From Mixophyes australis (taxonomy: Eukaryota > Chordata > Amphibia > Anura > Limnodynastidae): a DNA stretch of 64,000 nt. The stretch is from the NCBI GenBank assembly GCA_036250195.1, contig JAVHZZ010000005.1, positions 70,820,505 to 70,884,504 on the forward strand, written 5' to 3'. A program made the translations under genes and the position numbers. The notes under the pieces were generated by a model. That model was not told where the DNA came from. It was given only the letters and a program-made list of their open reading frames with translations, and made no database searches. Each line of letters begins with the position of its first letter. Within the stretch, counting starts at the first letter, position 1. Shown piece after piece: positions 20,240 through 32,278 of the stretch.

Positions 20240-20955
20240 GCTGCTCCTCCATCCTCTCCATCATATACATTTTGGAGTTTCAGCGTGTGAAAACCTCTTG
20301 TTTTTGATAATGTCAGTGCATTTTGAATATTTTTCAATTTGCCCCACACCACTGAATGTACTTTATCTATGATACGCATCTATCTATCTTGACTGCGTTG
20401 TGTGGTGGCCCCGGTACACAATTTGGTACCGAGGCCACAATATAATTAAAAAACACTCCACGGGTCAGAATTCCACCAAAAAAGGGTATGGACTGCGTAG
20501 TGTGGTGGCCCCGGTACACAATTTGGTACCGAGGCCACAATATAATTAAAAAATTGGGCATCAACTGTCACCGTTGTTTAATATCTGATACACCTAAATA
20601 TGGACTGCACAGTGGAGTGGCCCCGGTAGTAAATTTGGTGCCGGGGCCACAATACCTCCTCCAACTTCCAAGTGTAGTGTTTATAAAGACAGACAGCGTC
20701 GAAGTGTTATTAGTTTACTTTCTTAACCCTAAAATTGTCCCTGTTGCAAATATTCGTGCAATGGAGAGTTACTTTTTTATTGAAAGACTCAAGCTTTCAA
20801 GTGTAGTGTTTATAAAATATAAACAACAATACAGTAGTTTTAGAGCACGTCAATACCTCTTGTTTTAAATTATGACAGGGCATTTTACTTTTGGTTTAAT
20901 TTCTTGAATTTGTTTAAATTTAGTTTTACTTTTTGAACATGGCAAACGACTGTTG
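20240..20955 (-). pseudogene. Relic second hAT transposase, copy B
   Basis: Three fragments of the transposase coding sequence occur in the correct order on the minus strand. Positions 20938-20955 match coding 5096-5113 exactly (18 of 18). Positions 20633-20659 match 5236-5262 at 25 of 27. Positions 20240-20300 match 5876-5936 and share most of copy A's differences there. Sequence between the first two fragments is weakly alignable to coding 5127-5240. It is independent evidence that the family carries a decayed duplicate core. Confidence 0.8.
20395..20575 (-). repeat. 100-bp satellite units of copy B
   Basis: Two units with GTGGCCCCGGTACACAATTT and GGTACCGAGGCCAC, homologous to 7625-8540. 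A third, degenerate hairpin at about 20617-20650 belongs to the relic transposase. Confidence 0.85.
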
Positions 20956-21176
20956 ATTGGTCATATGATGCAAAAAAAAAAGTTCCAAGATGGAATTGTC
21001 CTTGGGCCCTCACACCCACCCTTATGTTGTTGAAATAGGACATGCACACTTTAACAAACCAATCATTTCAGCGACAGGGCCTACCAAACAACTGTGGCTG
21101 AAATGATTAGTTTGTTTGGGCCCCCACACCAATAAAACAATTCATCTCTCCCTGTACAAACTTAACAGGCTCTACT

Positions 21177-22535
21177 GAGGAAAGATGTCGTCCTCATCCT
21201 CAACCTCTGATTCCTCTCCCCCTACAGTGTGTACTTCCTCCTCCTCACACATTATCAATTCGTCCCCGCTGGACTCCACAACCACAGTCCCTCTGTACTG
21301 TCTGGAGGGCAGTGCTGTACTTCATTGAGGAATTGATTATTCATTTTTATAAACATCTTTTTTTCAACGTTGTGAGGAAGCAACCTCCTTCGCCGCTCAC
21401 TGACCAGGTTCCCCGCTGCACTAAAAACTCTTTCCGAGTACACACTGGAGGGGGGACAACTCAGTTAAAAAATAGAGCCAGTTTGTACAGGGGCTTCCAA
21501 ACTGCCTTTTGGAGTTCTACCACGTCACTACCTCTAGTTAATTTAGATTGCAAGGCTTGTAAATATAAATACTTTGAAGATAAAAAAAGCAGGCTGCACA
21601 GACTGTGGAGCTAGAAAGTGAAATTAAATGGACCACGTTACTTTGGTGGCTATCTATGCCCCCCCCCCCCCCCCCGCCCTACACTTGTAGTTGAATATAA
21701 ATAAAGCAGCCTGCATAGACTGTAGAACTAGAAATTCAAATATACAAAGAAATGGACAAAGGCAGTTTGGTATCTGTCTGCATCAGATCCCCTCTCCACT
21801 AGGAGTAAAACAGAAAACTTTTCAGCCGTTATATAATCTAGAATATAAATAGAAATTGAGAAAGGCAATTTGGTATCTGTCTGCATCATAATCATCAACA
21901 TCCTCCTCAGCGCCAGCTACATCAATATCCTCCTCCCAGTGTACAACATTCACACCTTCATTAGCCAAATCTGTAACTGGACTGTGGGTGATCCTTCCAG
22001 CATATGCAGAGGGCGTGCTGCAAATGCTGGATGGAGTCACCTCTTCCCGTACAGTGATGGGAAGGTCAGGGTTCACAACCAACAACACCCTTGGACTCGC
22101 CTTGGGGATTTGTGATGTCATCTGTTTAGAAGGCAGAGTTCTTTGCTGTTTTGTTGTTGTTGCTGACAGCATAACTCTCTTAAATTTTTTGTAGGGGGGG
22201 GAGGAGGGCTTAGATCCTTGGGTGAAGCTGGACCACTAGTCATGAACACGGGCCAGGGCCCAAGCCTTTACTTGCCACTACGTGTCGTAAATGGCATATT
22301 GCCAACTTTACGTTTCTCCTCAGATGATTTTAAGTTTCTCTTTTTGCTATTTTTTGAGAACTTGGGCTTTTTAGATTTTACATGCCCTGTACTAGGAGAT
22401 TGGGCATCGGGCTTGCCAGACGACGTTGATGGCATTTTTATCGTCTATGTCATGACTAGTGGCAGCAGCTTCAGCATTAGGAGGAAGTGGGTCTTGATCT
22501 TTCCCTACTTTATCCTCCAAATTTTGGTTTTCCAT
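21177..22535 (-). pseudogene. hAT transposase of copy B with catalytic core deleted
   Basis: On the minus strand an ATG at 22535 (METKNLEDKV-like start, here MENQNLEDKV) opens the N-terminal region. The homology runs with frameshifts to about 21903, corresponding to coding positions up to about 4500. The C-terminal part resumes at about 21515 with YSERVFSAAGNLVSERRRR and ends at 21177, matching coding 6640-6976. Coding positions about 4600-6640, with the BED finger and both catalytic Asp residues, are absent and replaced by about 385 bp of unrelated AT-rich repeats. It would need transposase from another copy to move. Confidence 0.9.
21516..21902. other. Filler in the copy B transposase deletion
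   Basis: It contains loose tandem repeats (AATATAAAT, GCAGNCTGCANAGACTGT, TTTGGTATCTGTCTGCATCA) and a tract of 17 C (21659-21675). It has no counterpart in copy A. Confidence 0.7.
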
Positions 22536-22619
22536 TATATGTAGCACAAGAGAGCGTACCCCTAAGCCACACACACTCGGCAAAGCCTTTAAAAATTATA
22601 TGCGGCACAGGAGAGTAGC

Positions 22620-23450
22620 ACTGGACTTATACTGCTGAATCAGTGAACTTTGTAATAGCAGTACCACTGGACTTATACACTGCTGAATCAGTGAACCTTG
22701 TAATAGCAGTACCACTGGACTTTTACTGCTGAATGTGTGAACTTGGTAATATTGCAGTACCAATGGGCTTATATACTGCTGGATTGGCTTTGCAAATTTG
22801 GTTATAATTATTATTTTTTTTTTTTTTTTATTTTAATTTTTTTTATAACTTTTTTTTTATGTTTTAAAAACTTGGGAATAATGGGGAAATAACTATGCCC
22901 TTAGAAGCACAGAGCACAGGACACAGCACCACTGGACTGAACAGGACACAGCGCAGGACCCAGCAGCACTACTGAACTCAGCAGGACAGAGCACAGGACA
23001 CAGCACCACTGGACTGATACTGCAGAATGTGTGAACTTTGTAATATTGCAGAACCACTGGACTTTTACTGCTGAATGTGTGAACTTGGTAATATTGCAGT
23101 ACCAATGGGCTTATACTGCAGGATTGGTTGTGCAAATTTTGTTGTAATTAAAAAAAAATGTAATTATTTTTTTGTATTTTTTTTAAATAACTTTTTTTTA
23201 TTTTTTTAAACACTTTGGAATATTGGGGAAATAACTATGCCCTTAGAAGCACAGAGCACAGGACACAGCACCACTGGACTGAACAGGACACAGCACAGGA
23301 CCCAGCAGCACCACTGACCTCAGAAGGACAGAGCACAGGACACAGCACCACTGGACTGAGCACAGCACAGCACAGCACAGAACTTAACTGAACAGCACAG
23401 AACTTAACTGAACAGCACGAGATATAGCAGGACAGAGGACCACCTAACAC
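22620..23450 (-). repeat. 5' satellite array of copy B (short)
   Basis: One full unit (about 22893-23155) and flanking partial units of the same approximately 340-bp repeat that fills 313-3950, in reverse orientation, followed by the microsatellite near 23358-23415. The array is roughly a quarter of copy A's. Confidence 0.9.
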
Positions 23451-23482
23451 ACCCTCCCTCTACCCTGATCAATGCCCGAGTG

Positions 23483-23512
23483 AAGATGGCGGCGACTAGC
23501 GGGGAATTTATA
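23483..23512 (-). promoter_or_regulatory. Putative promoter of copy B
   Basis: The complement of TATAAAT (23506-23512) and the YY1-like AAGATGGCGGC (23483-23493) keep the same spacing as in copy A. Confidence 0.5.
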
Positions 23513-23671
23513 GGATCCGAGTATCGCGAGATCCGACAACGGGATTATGAGTCAGAGCCTCAGTTTCAGATTTGAATTTGGCGCCAATACCCGGATCTGT
23601 CTCGGATCCGACTCGGATCGGCAACGTTCGGGTGGGCTCGGATTTCATAAATCCGAGTGCGCTCATCTCTA

Positions 23672-23679
23672 AAGGGAAC
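23672..23679. repeat. Target-site duplication AAGGGAAC, right of copy B
   Basis: Identical to 17022-17029. Confidence 0.95.
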
Positions 23680-25036
23680 ACACAGGATTTCAGCGTAAAC
23701 CTCACTTTCACCTATCTCTTGGGCTACAAATTTAGCTGGTCCTTTCCCAACACAGACACACTCTTCACACCTCTGCCACCAGCTACGTAGAAGGCCCATA
23801 GCAAACCTATGACTTAATTATCCAATTGTGCACACTCTGTGCTCTAGTAGCTAAACAGTTAACACTTCACACACTGCTTTCTAAAGAGTTAACCCAGCCA
23901 AGCAATCTCTCTTTTCTAAACAGGCAGTTAATTCGTTTTAGGGCAATAAGGACATCACTATTAAATATTTTGACTTAATATACAAAAAGTACAATGCTTA
24001 TAGGTTATGAAAACAATTAATAAACACTTGACATACAAATAAAAAATTGAATAACAAATATAAAAACAAATGGGATGAACGTACAGAGCATAACTCACAT
24101 ATAATAATCTGTGTGCCTGGGGCAGGCAGAAGAGATGGACAGTCCTTCAGTTAGATTTATCCCTAATAACTTACCCTTTGTCCCTTCATAACACAGATTT
24201 TTAAGCAAAATCAAATGGGACGGCATTCAAAGGGCCAGTGTGGATGCTAATGTGGGTGTCACCTAGAGTTTGCTCAAAACTATTCTTAAAGCTGGCTTAC
24301 CTTTTCTCAGATATATTCCAGAGACATAACACCCCCATCAATAAACCGGTCATAATCTCCCACACATTCAAATACCAAACATGATGGAATTATAACAATA
24401 TGACATACTTTTCCCAAAGACATGTGACTACAGCTGTTCCCTGTAATTCACAGCCCTGGTGTGGTTTTTGCTTATTAGTATTGAGGGGCACATAGATTTC
24501 CCAAAATATGAAATATGATGGCATTTTCTTTAAAGTTCATAATTCTTTATACCTGCATAGATAGCCTTCATGTGTTGCCTTTGTCTACAAGAATCTCAAG
24601 CTGTGAATGGCTCCTTAGAGTCTCTCTCAGTGTAAAAAAAAAAACTGTCACGATGCAGCTCACCCCATGGGGCATTTCAGGACAGGATAGAATTTCAGGA
24701 CAGTCTGGCTTGGGACATGTGCTGTATCTTTGTTTTGAACTTGACATCAGATACCATGTATGCAACAGTTATAGTGAGGTGCAGAAGATTCCATAAAAAG
24801 TTCAGCAATAGCCCTTAGATGGCAGGAAAACAGAGGCCACTGAATAAGGGTGGGGTACTGGTTGCCGATGCTGATGACACTGACACAGAGGTCACCTACA
24901 ATAAAAAAAACGATTGAATGAAAAAACGACAGCTATAATGACAAACTTACCTGAAAAAACGACTGTGCAGATCTTCGATGCCAGCAGAAGGATGACAGCA
25001 CCTCCTTCCAACTGTCCAGGTCTCCAGCACAACTGT
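23680..25036. other. Gene-free sequence flanking copy B
   Basis: Continuous with the DNA before 17022. It may be an older repeat (ACACAGGATTTCAGCGTAAACC region) but I cannot name it. No coding signal. Confidence 0.4.
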
Positions 25037-25166
25037 GTGATGTCAGTGCGCCCTTCATGTCTTTCAATTTAAAGCGGCAATGTCGGAACCCGTTTAAACA
25101 GTCTCCCTGCGGGGTCCCGACATTGCTGTTTTAAATTGAAAGGCATGAAGGGCGCACTGATGTCAC
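25037..25166. repeat. Fold-back repeat, about 130 bp
   Basis: The left arm (CAGTGCGCCCTTCATG, TTTCAATTTAAAGCGGCAAT) is complementary to the right arm (TTTAAATTGAAAG, CATGAAGGGCGCACTG) around a short centre. The shape fits a small MITE or its core. Confidence 0.8.
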
Positions 25167-25764
25167 AGTCAATAAGAATAAATACAAATTGAACTTATAT
25201 TCTGTGGCATTTGCAGTCCTATCGTAATACAGTGTGTTGGGTTGATTTGAGTAAAGCTGTTTACAAACGTTCTAGTGTTTGTCCATTTCTTGATATATAA
25301 TTTGATTAGATCTTTGTGCACTTTTGATTTTGTTATAGAATTTAGGTTAGCAAATTTGGAAAAAGCAATACAAATAAATGAAACAGACAAATAATATTAT
25401 CATGAGTGCTGGAATTTGAATTACTTAATATTTTAAATAATGTTATGTTTTAATACTGTTCATATGAATTATATTTTTTTCATTTAATGATAATTTATTG
25501 ATATTGATTTGAGAGAAGAGATTGGCTTGATAGAAAGGGTTAGCAGTAGAAGATTTTAGCAAGCTTTATTTTTTACTATTTTTAATCATGTTTTAATAGT
25601 TGTTTTCATTGCTATAATTATAAATATGTAAGTGGTTCCATACCAGACAGAAATTGAAGAAGAGGGCCAGTTCATTTTTTTATTTTAGCTATTTACTCGT
25701 ATACCTGTAGGTGGCGTAACCTGGAAGGACTAATATCTGCTACTACAGTAGTTTCGAAATAAAG
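25167..25764. other. Gene-free AT-rich sequence
   Basis: Nothing recognised. Confidence 0.5.
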
Positions 25765-26045
25765 CTGGGTACACATTTATGCAATCTTAATTCAGATGCA
25801 ATTTCTGGAACAATTTCACCTACGATTGAAATTCCCAAAGAGCATGCCAATTCATGCCTACACACCTACACAATTTACATTCAGGTCTGAGATCTGCATC
25901 TCTCATAAGCATCTGCTTCAAAGATTGTGACTCTGTACACACTCTACAGATATCTGCCTATCTTGCTGGTCGTGAGTACGCACACATTTCCACATTTGCC
26001 AGACATCATTCCATCGTTGATTGCTATTTTTAGGAAGTTTAGAAA
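25765..26045. mobile_element. Diverged relative of the 434-bp element at 14787
   Basis: It begins GCTGGGTACACA and shares AGATTGTGACTCTGTACAC and the following segment with 14960-15060. The right terminal repeat is not recognisable, so the end is approximate. Confidence 0.6.
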
Positions 26046-26494
26046 TCCAGATCAACAGATGGATGTTGTTTGGTACTATAAAACATGATTGTGGGAGTGA
26101 CACTCTTGCAATATCTGAAGAAACAGTCGTGAATCACCCCTGTCAGTACTGACAAAAGTCCCTTGTCCAAGGCTTGGAAAACCTTGACATGAATGCAGCA
26201 ATTAGTACAGTACTTTGATAACACTGATTAGATAGCTGTCAGGCTGAGAGCAAATGGCAATAATGCTTCAGTTGTTTATAGGATCTTCCCCCACAATGAA
26301 AATCTTTTCACACATCTTCACTTCTGATAAGCTCCCAAAAAGCTGCATTTGTGAATGTTATTAATTGCTATGTAGATATTTATCTTAAGTTTAGTGGTCC
26401 TTTAAACTATGTATGATGTGTACATTTTGAGCCACCATACAAACAGACTAATGGATACAAGCATGCATAAATACATATAACAGACACAATCCAC
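26046..26494. other. Gene-free sequence
   Basis: Nothing recognised. Confidence 0.5.
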
Positions 26495-26699
26495 GGGGCA
26501 AATTCAACCAGTAAAAAAGTCCCTGCACAGTGTCCTGGAAAGGCCCTCGAGACACTACACTGGGTTTTTTTAATGCTTACTTTTGCTCATGCCCCATAGA
26601 GGTGTGAGCAAAAGTAAGCGTTACTTTTTACCATATAAACTGTAATAAAGAGCGGCCTCAATGATCTCAGGAACATTGCATCCAATTGAATCTGCCTCC
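26495..26699. mobile_element. MITE with GGGGCAAATTCAA ends, copy 1
   Basis: The ends GGGGCAAATTCAACC and (complement) GAGGCAGATTCAATTGG are inverted. Inside is a hairpin, CTTACTTTTGCTCATG/GTGTGAGCAAAAGTAAG, around CCCCATAGAG. A relative is at 54771-54967. Confidence 0.7.
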
Positions 26700-27197
26700 A
26701 TATGTTTAGCGCAGCGTTCTGCAAATTTTAACAGTCAGTAAGTGCCACAGGTTTTTGTAATGCTTATGCAAACAATTAATTTGATAAGGCATTTCCATTT
26801 TCTACAGATAGCATCATGCCAAACAAGATCATTACAAAATATTGCATATTTAGAATATGCAGGTTTTTACCTATTGAGTTTAAATACAATAGATTAATGT
26901 GTTTGGTGTTAAAATTTAAATTCTTATCTTTATGATTACATTTAATTTATTCTGTATAATGTCAGTAGCTGGTATATTTTAATTGGTTCAAGCAGCAGCA
27001 AAACAAATGTATTAAAATCAAAATACATACACTGTGATTCAGTTGTATTGTGCAAAACAGACAAATTTAATTAAATGTTTAACTAGGATAAACTAATTAT
27101 GCAATCAACCTAAGCTTAGTTTGGAGCTAATTGACTGTAATACAGTAAATTAATGCAATAAAAAAGAAGCTTAGTTTATGCTTATTAGGGAAATTGA
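26700..27197. other. Gene-free AT-rich sequence
   Basis: Nothing recognised. Confidence 0.5.
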
Positions 27198-27543
27198 ATC
27201 ATCATCATCATCACCATTTATTTATATAGCGCCACTGATTCCGCAGCGCTGTACAGAGAACTCACTTACATCAGTCCCTGCCCGATTGGAGCTTACAGTC
27301 TAAATTCCCTAACATACACAGACAGACAGAGAGAGAGAGAATAGGGTCAATTTTTATAGCAGCCAATTAACCTACCAGTATGTTCTTGGAGTGAGGGAGG
27401 AAACCGGAGCACCTGAAGGAAACCCACAAAATCACGGGGAGAACATACAAACTCCACACGGATAAGGTTATGGTCGGGAATTGAACTCATGACCCCAGAG
27501 CTGTGAGGCAGAAATGCTAACCACTTAGCCACCGTGCTGCCCC
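27198..27543 (-). mobile_element. tRNA-headed SINE, copy 2
   Basis: Same family as 15443, in reverse: tail (ATGATG complement) at 27198, head GGGCAGCACGGTGGC complement ending at 27543. The head has the A- and B-box-like motifs. Confidence 0.85.
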
Positions 27544-28628
27544 ATAATCATGCAATGTAACTTGGACAGTGAGTGTAGCCACACCCTAGAGTGTAGCTTA
27601 GTAAGATAAAAGGATTGATGTAAAATTGAAAGTATGTCCAATTAGCATAAAAGACACATTTCCACATCACAGAATATATATACACAAGCTATCTGCAGAT
27701 TTAGTTACATCTTGATGTTAATCGTCACCACTAGCTAGGCGCTTCTGATTGAATGATGGTGAATTGACCTCTCCAGCTGAACGTACTTATTTAAATAGTG
27801 TGGCTGAAAAATTATATGAAGTTGCAGCCGCCTATTGGCATTATTTAATTGATATTTTCATTTGAACTGCGTCAGCAAAGGATTTTTTTTCAAATGTGAA
27901 AATATTCCACAATGTCACTATATAGAGCTACATAACAGCTACACTGAGTCCAAGCTAAATCCATAGAGGGAGGGCGGTGACAGTAGCATGAGATTTGATC
28001 ACATTTCTTTAAAAAAACAATCAATAAAAATAAATTGTTAAAATCAGGGTTTGCTTGTCTTTTATAATTCTTAGTTATGTACAACTCTCCCTATCTCCTA
28101 AGTGTTATAAAAGTATGGAAAAGAAGCATGAGGGCACAGTGTTTACTGTGCTAACTTTAAAAAAAGCTATTTTATTGAGAGACAGTACAGATCAGATATC
28201 AAAAAAGATTGTAACAGCAATACAATATTATAAATAGAAAACACGATTTCCATAGGCTTAAGAGTCTGAATCACGTGGACTGTCACTTTTAATAATAGGA
28301 GTGCTGTCAGGAAATAGGAGGAGGTACTCAGAAGAGTCTGGGAGGGGGGCAGTCGGACTTCTTCAGAGCGGTGTGCAATGAAATGATCATTCGAGAAAAA
28401 TTGATGAACATAGCCCATTGCTGATAAGTGATAACCATCAAATAAACTAAAACATGTTGTCAGTATTGCTGTGTTTTAGCCAGGGAAGTCATGTGTTATC
28501 AAACCTTTTCAGGTGAGTTATTCACAATGTAAGTAATGTGTTCTATTTTGTGCATATACCAAACTTGTTTTTATCACTGCTGCAAGAGAAGGGGAGTAGG
28601 AAGTTCTCCATGTGGCTGCAATTTGAGA
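27544..28628. other. Gene-free AT-rich sequence
   Basis: Nothing recognised; frames up to about 83 codons show no domain. Confidence 0.5.
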
Positions 28629-29392
28629 TGTCACGGCACTGCATATATGACAAATCAGTTGTCACACACCAGACCCTCCATCTCACTTAATGGGATCCAG
28701 TGCGCAAGACAGGCCTTTTCCCCCGGAGGCCGCCATCTTGGATTGTGAAATTGCGCGTGCACACTCCCGTCTTTTAAAATCTTCTATCTCCCTGCATTGG
28801 CTAATTGCTTTCCACTCCCCCTGATCCTACCAACCTATTTAAATCCCCTGTTTTGTCAATATGGTGCCAGATCCTCATGCCCAGATAGCCTGCTACTGCT
28901 GGATTGTTTGGCTCCTGTTTTCCTGTGTTTCCTAGTGAATCCCGATATCCAGTATACTGTGCTTTTTAGCTAATCCTGGTATCCATTACCATGTGTTCTT
29001 TAGCTAATCCTGGTATCCAATATTCGGTCCTTCTCATCTAACCCTAGTATCCAGCGTCATGTGCTTCTCAGCTAATTCTGCTATCCAGGATCTGATACTT
29101 CTTAGTTTATCCTCGTATCCAGTATCCTGCGCTTCTCAGATAATCCTGATATTAAGCATCCGGTGCTTCTCAGCTGATCCGGTATCCAGTAGCCGGTGAC
29201 CAGTACCCCTCTTCATATCCTGGTTATCCTTGACTGGAACTTCCCTGCTCTCCAGTTATCTCCTTTGGCTATAAACATCCATTGCACCTGTCAGTTTCGC
29301 CTGGTATCTATCTAAAGAACCACGACCTGAGTAGTGCTAGCGATGAAGACCAAACGTCCATGTGGGGGTTCCTGGTGAGGACCTTTGTCACA
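28629..29392 (+). mobile_element. Possible solo LTR
   Basis: It begins TGTCACGG and has an inverted CCAAT (ATTGGCTAATTG), a TATTTAAAT TATA-like box and a GC-rich leader with GCCGCCATCTTGG. It could end at ...TTTGTCACA near 29392. GC content is well above the neighbours. No flanking duplication or tRNA primer site is clear, so this is tentative. Confidence 0.35.
28930..29195 (+). repeat. Degenerate tandem repeat, about 35-40 bp
   Basis: Seven or eight units of the type TCTCAGCTAATCCTGGTATC, CAGTATCCTGTGCT, each diverged. Confidence 0.85.
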
Positions 29393-32278
29393 TTAGGCTC
29401 TGCATCTCCGTATTAGGTGGAGCTAAACTGGGTAGATTATTAGAATCCTACCATTCCTGTGTACAGTGACATCAGTTTATTGAGGTAGTTATAACTTCTT
29501 GGAATCGATGTCGGCAAAAGAATAATTACAATGAGAGTAAGATACTAATGTCAGTGAGAAACCTTATTAGATTTTTTACTTCTTTACAGGTATGTGACAG
29601 CCCACCATAAGTGAGTACAAGTACCAGCCTGGATAATTGGTGCCGACAAACATCGAATTATATGGGGAAAAAAACTGATCATGGACCTATAGTACAATTT
29701 ATAAAAGTGGTCTTTGATTTGGGTACGAATTGAAGCTGTAGACAATTTTTGGCAAATCGTAGACCAATCCTCATAGGTAAATGTAACCCCTATATCCTGT
29801 TTCCTTTTAGTCACAAAAGGAATACTTTTCTAGTGAAGGTGGGGCAATCATTATTTTGTATATAGAAGAGATTAATCCTTTAAATTTCAAATGAAACATA
29901 CATGGGATTCCAATCTCGAATGAAAACTTCTTTGACCTTGAGAAGATATAGAACTATAGAATTGACATATTTGTGAATATTGATGATTGATACTTACTAG
30001 AGAGTTTTTGCGTGGGTAGTAGGTCTGAGAATGACTATACCTAGACACTAGTCTCTGAATATACATTTTTATATTGTGTAGAAATAGAATAATGCTACTG
30101 TGAAGCCAAATCTCTATGCTTTCTGTACACTACATATGTTGCCCTGGATGTAAACCTAGTGTATATGCTGGTGTTGCAGAGCTGGATGCATAGTAAGATG
30201 CATCCGACTGAAAATTTGCGCCTAAATTATATGCTTTATTTTATGTGAGACTTTTTTAGGTGGATGCTCTTTTCCAAACAGGGTCCCAGCGGCAAATGAG
30301 CTTAAAACCCCAGCAGCAGCAGTAGGTAGTCAAATCTCCAAAAACAGAAAAAAGAGAGCACCACCAGGGGAGAGCTGGGGAATTTTAGCCCGGAGAGCAA
30401 GACTCAACTCAGCAGCCTATTTTAATTGAAATAAAATGCAGGTGGCCCAGTGACCCAGCCCAGGGTATCACACTATGGGACCGGCCCGGGGGGCAGATGC
30501 CACCCTGCCATCCAGCCCAGCCTGCCCCTGAGCACCCCCCTCTGACAACTATTACCCAATTTACCCCTTTCACTTGATGGCTGAGAAATTTGTAGCCAGA
30601 TTAAGCAGACCAATGTTTGCAACTTATTACCCTCCTGATGTTGTGCGACATGGGATCCACATTTTTGTACAGTCTGTGTATGTTGATTTACCAACTAATT
30701 TATGGTATATATAGATGCCTATGACCATTACAGTGCCTCCTAAAATATTGTGCCATCACACATTAAATCTAGCAAAGCCTACAGCAAGATATTCGAAGAG
30801 CTCAAACAACAAAATACAACTTCATTGTCCACTTGTTCCTATATTGAACCTTTCACTCATTGACCCCTTCTACCTTCCATTGTCCTCTTGTCCCTTTGTT
30901 GCTCTATTCACCCCTTTACCAATTATTTCCCTTAATTTCTCAGCCAATATAAAATAAAATGTCATCCATGCACATCAATGTAGCACCACCCTAAAATCAT
31001 TTTGTGTGACAAGTGCTAAGTGTCATTCTGTAATCAAATCCTTAAATACTGCTGAATTTTACCTCAATTATGTCTTAAATTAATCATGAAAGTCAGGGGG
31101 CATTGGGACTCTCTTCATTACATGTGTGTTTAAAGGTTTTTATTACTATGACCAAAGTATACCTTTAAATACACTTTCCTGCAGAAAGTGGTAGGTGTAA
31201 ATTGTGCCCAGTTATAACAATATGGGTAATATCTTATATCCGGGACAAAGGAATGAAAAGTCTGTGCACCCTTTGGAATGTGGGAATACCTCTGTAATTG
31301 TGCCTCCTCCACCATTTTATCTTAATGAACTAATGCAGTCCCTCAAAATTAAGTCTCTTTTCTACACTTTAGTGCTAAAGGTGGTGCCCTTATGCGTCTA
31401 ATCCACACTTATCAATGTACTCCTCAAATCCACTCATTTCCTCCCATGAAACAGCCCTTCTGTAGTGAGGGTGTGGACAGATTTAATATTTAAGGGATCC
31501 CTTTGGTGAAAGTCTCAAGCATGTCATAATTAGATCATAATATGTATGTATAAATCAGTCAATGAACAGATTACTTACTATTACAGTGATTTTTTTTATT
31601 AGTATAGTGAGAAACAGGGGTTTTCAGGCTTGTGCTTCTGAAATGCTCATGCCTTGTTTTTATAGCATTTTTATCACAGCTGTAAAGTACAGTGCCTTTA
31701 CAGCTTACAGATTAGGGTGAGCACTTAAAACACTCAGGGGCTCATGCTGACTTGTGTGCACACCCACCTGCTTAGCGTAAAATAGGCAAATTTGCACTAC
31801 ACATGCGCACCAAAAAAATCTACGTCTATGTCTGTATGCAAATTTGGTCATATCTGACATTTGTGCTTCCTTATTCTTGGAATGGAGGGAGGGGCAGTAC
31901 CAGTATAGTAAGGGCAAGTTTGTGCAATTGTCACTGGGCAGACAGACACACACGGAGATGCAGTTATGACTTTCAGTAGCCATATCATTTGTCATCACTT
32001 GTGGGTGCCTGAGGACTAGTGCAAACACACAATGATGATACTGACATTTGCCAGCACTAGCTAGCTGCTCCTGATTGACTGATCACAAATTCACTCTTTT
32101 GCAACATCCATTCATACATGAGAAGGAAGTTTATGCCTGCTGTATTATAGAGGCTTTTTGCTACCAAAACAAATATTATAAAACTTACTTGTGCTTATAA
32201 CCTAGTTTGGTCTAAGTGTGTCTTTTTTTGAGACCTATGCGGTGACCAACTCATAATCATCCACACTGTGTGAGACAC
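29393..32278. other. Gene-free sequence
   Basis: No gene, terminal repeat or RNA gene recognised in about 2.9 kb. Confidence 0.5.

Larger units (their letters stand above)
17030..23671 (-). mobile_element. Giant hAT DNA transposon, copy B (complete, internally deleted)
   Basis: Read on the minus strand, it starts at 23671 with TAGAGATGAGCGCAC and ends at 17030 with the complement of TAGGGATGTGCACCGG. Its length is 6642 bp, of which 1506 bp is a nested hAT. A perfect 8-bp duplication proves it is a discrete insertion. It shares termini, promoter, 5' array, transposase ends, relic and 3' arrays with copy A, but the transposase core is missing, so it is non-autonomous. Its 3' satellite array is dominated by a 91-bp unit not amplified in copy A, and its 5' array is much shorter. 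Confidence 0.95.
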
